NCBI GenBank assembly: GCA_030601615.1
Contig: JAUVTH010000125.1
Location: 1 to 5,178 of the forward strand
Origin: Gemmatimonadota bacterium
GTDB taxonomy: Bacteria; Gemmatimonadota; Gemmatimonadetes; Palauibacterales; Palauibacteraceae
DNA length: 5,178 bases
Reading direction: 5' to 3'
Shown: piece after piece, positions 1 to 5,178 of the stretch
How positions within the stretch are numbered: position 1 is the first letter of the stretch
How the letters are laid out: the number at the start of each line of letters is the position of its first letter
Translations under genes and position numbers: made by a program
The notes under the pieces: model-generated
The model's input: the letters and a program-made list of their open reading frames with translations, nothing else
Told to the model about the DNA's origin: nothing
The model's database searches: none

Positions 1-1
1 C

Positions 2-133
2 TCGATGCGGGAAGGCCGTCCCGTCTTTCTCTGCTGGCACCACGGCGAGGAGGAGATCCGTTACTGGCACGAGCTCGAGGGCGGGTTCGCGGGCCGGTTG
101 GAGCTCGAGCCGACCGCCATGACGTCGTCCTGA
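2..133 (+). CDS. DUF2203-family protein, C-terminal end only
   Basis: The window opens inside a reading frame that ends at TGA 131-133 and encodes 43 residues. The visible part contains PVFLCWHHGEEEIRYWHELE followed by GGFAGR. From memory, this matches the C-terminal signature of DUF2203 proteins, where a hydrophobic strand ending in LCW is followed by a charged turn, a YWHE block and a GFAGR block. DUF2203 proteins are small, probably cytoplasmic, and have no established biochemical role, so I assign no function. The start and most of the protein lie left of the window. The stop is 43 bases before argG on the same strand, so it may be the upstream member of the same transcript, but nothing links it functionally to arginine synthesis. 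Identification rests on a short tail, hence moderate confidence. Confidence 0.68.
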   Translation, partial: SMREGRPVFLCWHHGEEEIRYWHELEGGFAGRLELEPTAMTSS

Positions 134-154
134 CGAGCGAAGGGCGCCTCACCG

Positions 155-168
155 CCTCCCGTCGGAGG
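155..168 (+). promoter_or_regulatory. argG ribosome binding site inside a small hairpin
   Basis: GGAGG at 164-168 lies 8 bases before the ATG at 177 and is a strong Shine-Dalgarno site that fixes the argG start. CCTCC at 155-159 is its exact reverse complement, with a four-base CGTC loop at 160-163, so the mRNA can form a 5-bp all-GC stem that hides the site. Whether this reduces translation is inference. The stem is short and could be chance in such GC-rich DNA. I see no clear promoter hexamers, ARG-box or long leader peptide in the 43-base gap between the DUF2203 stop and argG. Confidence 0.5.
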
Positions 169-176
169 AACGAGTA

Positions 177-1457
177 ATGGCCGGAACCCGAAAGATCGCG
201 CTCGCCTATTCGGGCGGATTGGATACGTCGGTAGCCGTTCCGTGGCTGATCGAAAATTACGACGCCGAGGTAGAGTGCGTCGTGGTCGATGTCGGCCAGG
301 GCCTGGAAGATCTGGAGGGCATCGAAGCACGGGCTGCCTCGGCCGGCGCCGTCGGATGCCACGTGGTGGACGTGCGCGACTCGTTCGTCGAGGAGTTCAT
401 CTGGCCCACGCTCCGTGCCAGTGCCGTGTACGGCCGGAAGTACCTTCTCGGAACGGCCATCGCCCGTCCGCTCATCGCCCGCGAAGTGGTTCGCGTGGCA
501 CGCCAGGTAGGCGCCACTGGCCTGTCGCACGGCTGCACGGGCAAGGGCAACGACCAGGTCAGGTTCGAGCTCACGTTCGCGTGGCTGGCTCCCGACCTCG
601 ATGTGATCGCCCCGTGGCGCGAGTGGGATATCCGGGGACGCAAGGACGCCGAAGAGTACGCTCGCCGGGCCGGCGTGCCGTTGCCTCCCGCGAAGACGTC
701 GATGTACTCGCGCGACCGGAACGTGTGGCATGTCTCGCACGAAGGGGGGCCGCTCGAGGATCCCACCACCATGCCCGAACCTGACATGTTCCTGATCACA
801 GCCGAGCCGCGCGCGGCGCCGCCCGAAGGCGAGACGGTGGAGATCGGGTTCGAGAAGGGCACGCCGGTTTCGGTGAACGGCGAGCGCATGCAGGCGCTCG
901 CCCTGCTGGAGCTTCTCAACGAGATCGGCGGCCGGCACGGCGTCGGGCGCGTGGACCTGGTGGAGGACAGGATCGTGGGGCTCAAGTCTCGTGGTGTATA
1001 CGAGACACCGGGTGGCACGCTGCTCTACACGGCGCATCGCGAGCTCGAGCAACTCGTGCTGGACCGGCGCACGCTGGAGCTGAAGGACGAAGTGGCGATG
1101 CGCTACGCCCGCCTGGTGTACGAGGGACGCTGGTGGGGCACCGAGAAGGAGTCGCTCGACGCCCTGATCGACGTGACTCAGCGCCACGTGAACGGCACCA
1201 TTTCGTTGCACGTTTGTCGAGGAAATACCACGGTGGCCGGCAGGTCCAGCTCAACCGGACTGTATCGCGAGGAGTATGCGACGTTCGAAAGCAGCGGACT
1301 GTACGACCACGCGGACGCCACGGGCTTCATTCGCCTGTTCGGCCTGCCGTATCGCCTGGCCGGGCAGGCCCGTCTGGCCGACGTCGAAGAGACGGGCGCT
1401 GTGCCCGAGCCTGCGCCCGATCCCGAGGAGATGGCCGGCAGCGACTGGCTCGACTGA
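177..1457 (+). CDS. argG: Argininosuccinate synthase
   Basis: This cytoplasmic enzyme joins citrulline and aspartate with ATP to give argininosuccinate, the seventh step of arginine synthesis. The 426-residue protein has the N-terminal P-loop AYSGGLDTS at residues 10-18, which is typical of N-type ATP pyrophosphatases. It also has the ARPLIA block at 96-101, the nucleotide/citrulline segment GATGLSHGCTGKGNDQVRFE at 112-131, and the SRDRNVWHVSHEG block at 178-190. The C-terminal domain carries the VNGTISL and RGNTTVAGRSS region at about 338-358. ATG 177 is preceded by GGAGG at 8 bases. Family members are usually about 400 residues. This one ends in an extra tail of about 20 residues, rich in Pro, Glu and Asp (from about 405), beyond the recognisable fold. 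argH follows after 23 bases, so the two are probably cotranscribed. The family call is secure. Confidence 0.98.
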   Translation: MAGTRKIALAYSGGLDTSVAVPWLIENYDAEVECVVVDVGQGLEDLEGIEARAASAGAVGCHVVDVRDSFVEEFIWPTLRASAVYGRKYLLGTAIARPLIAREVVRVARQVGATGLSHGCTGKGNDQVRFELTFAWLAPDLDVIAPWREWDIRGRKDAEEYARRAGVPLPPAKTSMYSRDRNVWHVSHEGGPLEDPTTMPEPDMFLITAEPRAAPPEGETVEIGFEKGTPVSVNGERMQALALLELLNEIGGRHGVGRVDLVEDRIVGLKSRGVYETPGGTLLYTAHRELEQLVLDRRTLELKDEVAMRYARLVYEGRWWGTEKESLDALIDVTQRHVNGTISLHVCRGNTTVAGRSSSTGLYREEYATFESSGLYDHADATGFIRLFGLPYRLAGQARLADVEETGAVPEPAPDPEEMAGSDWLD

Positions 1458-1468
1458 CTGTTCGCACC

Positions 1469-1474
1469 GGGGAG
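1469..1474 (+). promoter_or_regulatory. argH ribosome binding site
   Basis: GGGGAG ends six bases before ATG 1481 and sets the argH start. The same reading frame stays open far upstream inside argG, so an automatic caller could extend argH by 116 codons to 1133. The Shine-Dalgarno site, and the family-typical LWGGRF motif starting at residue 9 of the protein begun at 1481, reject that extension. Confidence 0.75.
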
Positions 1475-1480
1475 CTCGAG

Positions 1481-2860
1481 ATGGAAAGCGACGACACGCT
1501 GCGACTCTGGGGTGGCCGATTCGGGGGCGGACCGGCGCCTGAACTGGACCGGATCAACCGCTCCCTCCCCCTGGACTGGCGCCTGTGGCCGTACGAGCTG
1601 GCCGTCGACCGGGCGTGGATCGAGGAGCTGACGGAGGCCGGACTGCTCGACGCAGCCGCCCGTGACCGGATTCTTGCAGGGCTGGATCGCGTCGAGAGGC
1701 GCCTGGAGTCGGGGGTCCCGGCCGAGGAGCCGGATGAGGACATCCACACGCTCGTAGAGCGCTGGCTGGCGGATGAAGTCGGGGACGAGGCCAGCCAGGT
1801 CCGCATCGGCCGCTCCCGCAACGACGTCGTAGCCACCGACACGCGCCTGTGGACCCTGGACGCCTGCCGGCGAATCGATGGGTCGATTCGCGAGCTCCAA
1901 TCCGCGATGATCTCCACCGCGGAGGCCGGCATGGACATGGCGTTTCCGGCTTACACTCACCTGCAACGGGCGCAGCCGACATCCGCCGCTCATTGGATGC
2001 TCTCTCACTTCTGGCCGCTCGATCGAGGGCGCGGGCGGCTCAGCGACGCGCGAGCCCGCGTGGCCCGTCTCCCTCTCGGAGCCGCGGCCGGAACCGGCTC
2101 GACGGTCGAGGTCGATCCCGATCGTCTCGCGCGGAAGCTCGGCTTCGACCGCCCGTGCGAGAACTCGCTCGACGCCGTGGGGAGCCGGGACTGGGTCTCC
2201 GAGGTCCTGTTCGCGTGGACACAGCTGGCGAACGATCTCTCGCGCCTCGCCGAGGATCTGGTCGTCTACGCGAGCGCGGAGTTTGGCCTCATCCGCCTCG
2301 ACGACGCGTACAGCACGGGATCCAGCCTGATGCCCCAGAAGCGCAACCCGGACGGAGCCGAGCTTGCCCGGGCCCGCGGCGCAACGCTGCTCGGACTGCT
2401 TGCCGGGTACCTGGCCTCGCTCAAGGGACTGCCGACCGGTTACAGCAAAGACCTCCAGGAGGACAAGCGGACGCTGTTCGCTGCCGAGGAGGCGCTGGCC
2501 GAAACGCTGGCAGTGCTCGCCGGTACGATCGGCACGTTGAGCTTCGACGCGGAACGGGCGGCCGGGGCTCTCACACCGGACATGCTCGCTGCGGATGTAG
2601 CCGAGCGACTGGCTGCCGAAGGCGTGCCCTTCCGCCTGGCACACGAAGCGGTGGGGCGACTCGTCCGGCACGCGGAGGAAACCGGCCAGGTACTCCAGGA
2701 CTTCACCGGGCCGGACGCCGCGGCTGTCGATCCGCATCTCTCGGCGATCCGGCCGGAGTGGTGGGATGCCAGGGCAGCCCTGGATCGAAGATCCGTGGGT
2801 TGCGGTAGCGCGCCGGACGCCGTACGCCGCCAGCTGGAGGAAGCGAGATCTCGCCTTTAG
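1481..2860 (+). CDS. argH: Argininosuccinate lyase
   Basis: This enzyme of the fumarase/aspartase superfamily cleaves argininosuccinate to arginine and fumarate, the last step of arginine synthesis. It normally acts as a homotetramer in the cytoplasm. The 459 residues match the family length. Visible landmarks are LWGGRF at 9-14, EDIHTLVERWL at 86-96, GRSRND at 110-115, YTHLQRAQP at 158-166 with the presumed catalytic base region T159-H160, and the flexible signature loop GSSLMPQKRNP at 280-290 with S281/S282 and K287, followed by E294. One block departs from the usual pattern. The common HTGRSRNDQ reads RIGRSRNDV here (108-116), changing the residues on either side of the conserved core. The PLG block (PLGAAAGTGST, 198-208) resembles the Bacteroidota-like form more than the PLGSGALAGT form, judged from memory. 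It sits 23 bases after argG and ends 20 bases from the convergent ispH stop. Confidence 0.97.
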   Translation: MESDDTLRLWGGRFGGGPAPELDRINRSLPLDWRLWPYELAVDRAWIEELTEAGLLDAAARDRILAGLDRVERRLESGVPAEEPDEDIHTLVERWLADEVGDEASQVRIGRSRNDVVATDTRLWTLDACRRIDGSIRELQSAMISTAEAGMDMAFPAYTHLQRAQPTSAAHWMLSHFWPLDRGRGRLSDARARVARLPLGAAAGTGSTVEVDPDRLARKLGFDRPCENSLDAVGSRDWVSEVLFAWTQLANDLSRLAEDLVVYASAEFGLIRLDDAYSTGSSLMPQKRNPDGAELARARGATLLGLLAGYLASLKGLPTGYSKDLQEDKRTLFAAEEALAETLAVLAGTIGTLSFDAERAAGALTPDMLAADVAERLAAEGVPFRLAHEAVGRLVRHAEETGQVLQDFTGPDAAAVDPHLSAIRPEWWDARAALDRRSVGCGSAPDAVRRQLEEARSRL

Positions 2861-2885
2861 CAGGCTGCTGAAGAACTCTGCTAGA
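2856..2885. repeat. Inverted repeat spanning the argH and ispH stop codons
   Basis: TAGCAG at 2858-2863 and CTGCTA at 2878-2883 form a perfect 6-bp inverted repeat. In a + strand transcript it extends by a U-G pair (2857/2884) and a U-A pair (2856/2885), with a loop of about 14 bases. One arm includes the argH stop and the other the ispH stop. The place between convergent genes suits a two-way terminator or an RNA 3'-end stabiliser. Neither strand has a T-run after the stem, so it is not a standard intrinsic terminator, and any termination here may depend on Rho. The inner sequence GGCTGCTGAAGAACTC reminds me of some insertion-sequence ends, but no second copy or transposase is present. Confidence 0.4.
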
Positions 2886-4116
2886 CGGACTCGTCGACCG
2901 GCGCCTGCTCGATCGTGGCAGGGTCGATCCCTTCCAGCCGCAGGATATTCTCCGCTGTCTCACCGATCAGGCTGTCGGGGGTGGACGCCCCGGCGGTCAG
3001 GCCAATCTCCAGCGGACCGCCCGGAATCCAATCCGACTGTACCAGGACGTCCTGTGTGCCGGCGGGCTTGTGGGTGATCGTCCCCGTCTCCGCGTCGATG
3101 CCACTCGCCGCCTCGATGTGGAACGTGGGGGTGAACTGGGCGCACAAGGACGCCAGGTGGTTGGTGTTGCTCGAGTTATAGCCGCCCACGACGACCATCA
3201 GGTCCGGTGGGTCTCGCATCATGTCTTTCACCGCGTCCTGCCGGTCCTGCGTCGCGGAGCAAATGGTGTCGAAGCTGCGGAACCGCTCGGGCAGCTTCTC
3301 AGGGCCGTGTCGGTCCGACATGGCCTCGGCGAGACGGGCCGCGATAGCCAGTGACTCGGTGGCCAGCATCGTCGTCTGGTTTGCGACCCCGATGCGCTCC
3401 AGATCCCGCTCGGGCTCGAATCCTGCCGAGACCCGGTCCGTGAAGCGCTCGCGAATCAGGTCTGCGTCCACCCGGCCGCGTATGAAGTCGCACACGAGGT
3501 CCGTTTCCTCCATGTCCCGCACGACCAGGTAGCGACCCTCCGGGTATCGGAGGACCTGCGAGCTCGTGGCCCTTGTCTCCTCGTGGAAGTGCTTCCCGTG
3601 AATCACCGACGTGAATCCGTCGCGCGCGTAGCTCTCCACTCGTTTCCACACGGTCAACACGGACCCGCACGTCGTGTCCACCAGGATGCACCCGATGCGG
3701 CGAAGTTCCTCGAAGTCCCCCAGTTTCACGCCGAACGCGGGGATGATCACTACGTCATCGGGCTCAACCGCAGAAAAGTCGAACCGGCCCTCGTCGCTGG
3801 GAAACAGGAACCGCACGCCCCTGTCGAGCAACTGCTGGTTGACGTGCGGGTTGTGAATGATCTCTCCCACCAGGAAGATCCGGCGGTCCGCGAATCTGGC
3901 ACACGTCTCGTACGCGTACTCGACAGCCCTGTCCACGCCGTAGCAGAACCCGAGGCTGCGGGCCATTCGAAACGTGAACCGCCCCACCTTCAACCGGTAG
4001 TCGGCCGCCTTGATCGCGTTCACGATCTCGCTGCCGTACGTCTCGGCCAGTAGCGGCTTCACTTCGGACTTGAAGCCCAGGCCGCGCCGGAAGTAGTTGT
4101 CACCGTTCTGTTTCAT
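2881..4116 (-). CDS. ispH: 4-hydroxy-3-methylbut-2-enyl diphosphate reductase, long form
   Basis: IspH reduces HMBPP to IPP and DMAPP with a [4Fe-4S] cluster, ending the MEP pathway in the cytoplasm. The three presumed cluster cysteines are C58 (GFCYGV), C150 (DTTCGSV) and C286 (TICSATQ). Substrate-binding motifs are EIIHNP with H88, IHGKHFHEE at 172-180, NQTT at 246-249, SSN at 315-317 and TAGASTP at 374-380. At 411 residues it is about 100 longer than the E. coli enzyme. It has an N-terminal extension of roughly 45 residues (RRGLGFKSEVKPLL near 10-23) and a longer middle containing CDFIRG and GFEPERDLERIG, the architecture of plant and cyanobacterial IspH. An in-frame TAG three codons upstream (4123-4125) rules out a longer N-terminus. 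No Shine-Dalgarno site precedes ATG 4116. crtB lies 41 bases upstream on the same strand, which suggests the enzyme feeds carotenoid synthesis. Confidence 0.96.
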   Translation of the reverse strand: MKQNGDNYFRRGLGFKSEVKPLLAETYGSEIVNAIKAADYRLKVGRFTFRMARSLGFCYGVDRAVEYAYETCARFADRRIFLVGEIIHNPHVNQQLLDRGVRFLFPSDEGRFDFSAVEPDDVVIIPAFGVKLGDFEELRRIGCILVDTTCGSVLTVWKRVESYARDGFTSVIHGKHFHEETRATSSQVLRYPEGRYLVVRDMEETDLVCDFIRGRVDADLIRERFTDRVSAGFEPERDLERIGVANQTTMLATESLAIAARLAEAMSDRHGPEKLPERFRSFDTICSATQDRQDAVKDMMRDPPDLMVVVGGYNSSNTNHLASLCAQFTPTFHIEAASGIDAETGTITHKPAGTQDVLVQSDWIPGGPLEIGLTAGASTPDSLIGETAENILRLEGIDPATIEQAPVDESV

Positions 4117-4124
4117 GGCAATCT

Positions 4125-4154
4125 ATCGTAACCCGCGGCTCGCTCCGTGTTCAA
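4125..4154 (-). promoter_or_regulatory. Possible promoter immediately before ispH
   Basis: On the - strand, TTGAAC (4149-4154) and TACGAT (4125-4130) are separated by 18 bases. Each matches four of six positions of the sigma-70-type -35 and -10 consensus. The -10 ends eight bases before the ispH ATG, so a transcript would start within a few bases of the start codon and be nearly leaderless. This would fit the missing Shine-Dalgarno site. The hexamers are weak matches, and the host's sigma factor preference is unknown, so this is a candidate only. Confidence 0.35.
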
Positions 4155-4157
4155 CGC

Positions 4158-5105
4158 TCAACTACGCGCGACCGCATCGACGAGGAACGCGGCCCGCTCG
4201 TCCGCGAGACCCACGCGCTGGGAATCGTCCTCCTGCGAAGCCGCTTGATCCCACGCGCCCGGCCGTCCCCTGAGCGCCCGGCCGAGCAGCCGGACCTTCT
4301 CCAGCCTGCCGGTCCAAGCCCGTCGCGTGACGCTGTCGCAGTCCGCCTCTCTCACCTTGCGCCCGATCTCAGCGTAAACAAGCGCCGCCGCCCGAATGGC
4401 GGCGCGACACCGGGAAGGCAGCTCCCCGATTCCCGGCCATGCCGCCGCGTACAGCCGATCGGCATCATCCAGCGTCTGGCAGACCGCACCGCGAATCCCT
4501 TCGCTCGCAACGGGGGACGCCAGCCACGCGTCAGGGTCGACTCCGTGCTCGCGCAGCACCTCGTCGGGAAGGTACAATCGCCCGGCCCGGGCGTCCTCGC
4601 CCACGTCGCGGGCAATGTTCGTGAGCTGCATCGCCACGCCCAGCCGGCAGGCGGCCGTCAGCGTGTGCGTGTCACCGGCCCCCATCACGAGGGTCATCAT
4701 CACGCCTACAGTGGAACCGACGCGCACGCTGTAGTCAATCACGTCGTCCATCGTCTCGTACCGTCGCCCGGAAACGTCCCATTCGAAACCCTCGAGCATT
4801 GCCTCGGGGATGTCGCGGGAGATCCGGTTCCGGAAGACGGCGTCTGCAAAGGCGCGCTCCACCGACCCCTCCGGCCGGCCCACGTACAGGCGCTCCAGGC
4901 CGGCGCGGACCGACTCCAGCGCGGTCGCGGGTCGGTCCGAACGATCCACGGCATGATCGCTCACCCGGCACCACGCGTAGACGGCCGTGGCGTCCTCCCT
5001 CTGCCTCGCCGGAAGCAGTCTGGACGCAGCGTAGAAGCTCCTGGAGCCTTCGCGCAGCAGCCGTCGGCAGGCGCTCCGGTCAGCCGCCGTCATCGAGCCG
5101 GGCAA
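4158..5105 (-). CDS. crtB: Phytoene synthase (squalene/phytoene synthase family)
   Basis: CrtB condenses two geranylgeranyl diphosphates head to head into phytoene, the committed step of C40 carotenoids, using Mg2+ held by two Asp-rich motifs. The 315-residue frame has SRSFYAASRLLP at 21-32, YAWCRVSDHAVD at 43-54 with the first DxxxD formed by D50 and D54, VGSTVGVMM near 129-137, and MQLTNIARDVGEDARAGRLY at 159-178 with the second DxxxD, D167 and D171. That second block is typical of proteobacterial-type CrtB and argues against squalene synthase, HpnC or HpnD. Position 51 is His where most CrtB proteins have Asp. The first codon at 5105 is TTG. An ATG five codons in (5091-5093) would give 311 residues, but only the TTG has Shine-Dalgarno-like sequence at usable distance. 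The CrtI-like stop is 16 bases upstream, implying an operon, with ispH 41 bases downstream. Confidence 0.92.
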   Translation of the reverse strand: MPGSMTAADRSACRRLLREGSRSFYAASRLLPARQREDATAVYAWCRVSDHAVDRSDRPATALESVRAGLERLYVGRPEGSVERAFADAVFRNRISRDIPEAMLEGFEWDVSGRRYETMDDVIDYSVRVGSTVGVMMTLVMGAGDTHTLTAACRLGVAMQLTNIARDVGEDARAGRLYLPDEVLREHGVDPDAWLASPVASEGIRGAVCQTLDDADRLYAAAWPGIGELPSRCRAAIRAAALVYAEIGRKVREADCDSVTRRAWTGRLEKVRLLGRALRGRPGAWDQAASQEDDSQRVGLADERAAFLVDAVARS

Positions 5106-5108
5106 CGG

Positions 5109-5119
5109 ACCTCGTCTCC
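5109..5119 (-). promoter_or_regulatory. Ribosome binding region of crtB, favouring the TTG start
   Basis: Read on the - strand, GGAG (5116-5119) lies 10 bases before TTG 5105, and GAGG (5109-5112 on the + axis) lies closer, with about four bases between. Neither spacing is ideal. For the ATG at 5093 these become about 22 and 16 bases, which is too far. GGAG begins two bases after the TGA of the upstream CrtI-like frame, so ribosomes finishing that gene could reload here. Confidence 0.45.
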
Positions 5120-5121
5120 GC

Positions 5122-5178
5122 TCACCCGACGACCACAGGATCCGGGACGATCGAATCCAGCACGCGCGCCGAAGACAG
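5122..5178 (-). CDS. crtI: Phytoene desaturase-like protein, C-terminal end only
   Basis: This - strand frame enters from the right edge and stops at TGA 5122-5124, leaving 18 residues, LSSARVLDSIVPDPVVVG. From memory, CrtI phytoene desaturases of proteobacterial type end in a similar way: a GVLSSARVLD helix after the last FAD-contacting glycines, then a short VPD tail. CrtI oxidises phytoene towards neurosporene or lycopene at the membrane. The tail is too short to be decisive alone. Its place 16 bases before the crtB start, in the common crtI-crtB order, supports the reading. It could also be another FAD-dependent CrtI-family desaturase or isomerase such as CrtD or CrtN. The bulk of the gene lies outside the window. 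Confidence 0.62.
   Translation of the reverse strand: MSSARVLDSIVPDPVVVG

Noticed and set aside
1133..1480. N-terminal extension of argH into argG
   Set aside because: The frame is open but the added residues are an out-of-phase reading of argG. The family N-terminus (LWGGRF) and the Shine-Dalgarno site both place the start at 1481.
71..1480. Four copies of GAGCTCGAG at 71-79, 101-109, 1041-1049 and 1472-1480
   Set aside because: Three are in-frame Glu-Leu-Glu codons and the fourth overlaps the argH ribosome site. The preference for GAG and CTC codons explains them, and the spacing is irregular, so this is not a repeat family or operator.
1178..2737. A 519-codon open frame antisense to argG and argH
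   Set aside because: It lies opposite two clearly identified enzymes, is rich in Arg, Ser, Pro and Gly as expected from a GC-rich shadow frame, has no recognisable motif, and no ribosome site supports it.
1849..2808. A 319-codon + strand frame overlapping argH
   Set aside because: It is fully inside argH in another phase, and its composition (runs of Arg, Gly, Ser) is that of an out-of-frame translation.
2861..2880. Intrinsic terminator between argH and ispH
   Set aside because: The stem has no following T-run on either strand, so the standard definition is not met. Kept only as an inverted repeat.
4158..5105. Squalene synthase, HpnC or HpnD instead of phytoene synthase
   Set aside because: The NIARDVGEDARAGRLYLP block and the VGSTVGVMM region fit CrtB best, and the upstream neighbour looks like CrtI rather than a hopanoid gene.
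1..5178. Mobile element, CRISPR array, toxin-antitoxin, tRNA or defence system
   Set aside because: Reading both strands I found no direct repeat arrays, transposase or integrase motifs, tRNA-like cloverleaf or small paired genes. Nearly all bases are assigned to six recognisable metabolic or conserved genes.

Overview
The window comes from a GC-rich bacterial chromosome (roughly two thirds G+C by eye) and holds ordinary biosynthetic genes in two converging blocks. The left block runs on the + strand: the last 43 codons of a DUF2203-family protein, then argG (argininosuccinate synthase) and argH (argininosuccinate lyase), the last two steps of arginine synthesis. The right block runs on the - strand: the last 18 codons of a CrtI-like phytoene desaturase at the window edge, then crtB (phytoene synthase), then ispH (HMBPP reductase, last step of the MEP isoprenoid pathway). 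The blocks meet tail to tail with only 20 bases between the argH and ispH stop codons.

In the left block, ArgG joins citrulline and aspartate using ATP, and ArgH splits the product into arginine and fumarate. The 23-base gap, the Shine-Dalgarno site in front of argH and the shared strand suggest one transcript. The argG ribosome site can pair with a CCTCC just upstream, a possible but unproven control element. In the right block, IspH makes the C5 units IPP and DMAPP. After elongation to GGPP by an enzyme not in this window, CrtB joins two GGPP into phytoene, and CrtI would desaturate it. The block therefore couples precursor supply to the committed C40 carotenoid steps. ispH has no visible Shine-Dalgarno site but has promoter-like hexamers almost touching its start codon.

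The host cannot be fixed from this sequence. The long IspH (411 aa, of the plant/cyanobacterial type rather than the ~315 aa E. coli type), the crtI-crtB order and the DUF2203 protein beside argG suggest a member of a less studied GC-rich phylum. Gemmatimonadota is my best guess, held with low confidence. I see no mobile element, CRISPR array, RNA gene, defence system or other undescribed system. The window is densely coding, with no gene-free stretch over 50 bases. The points worth a second look are small: departures from consensus in ArgH and CrtB, the ispH start region, the argG leader hairpin, and the shared palindrome between the two blocks.
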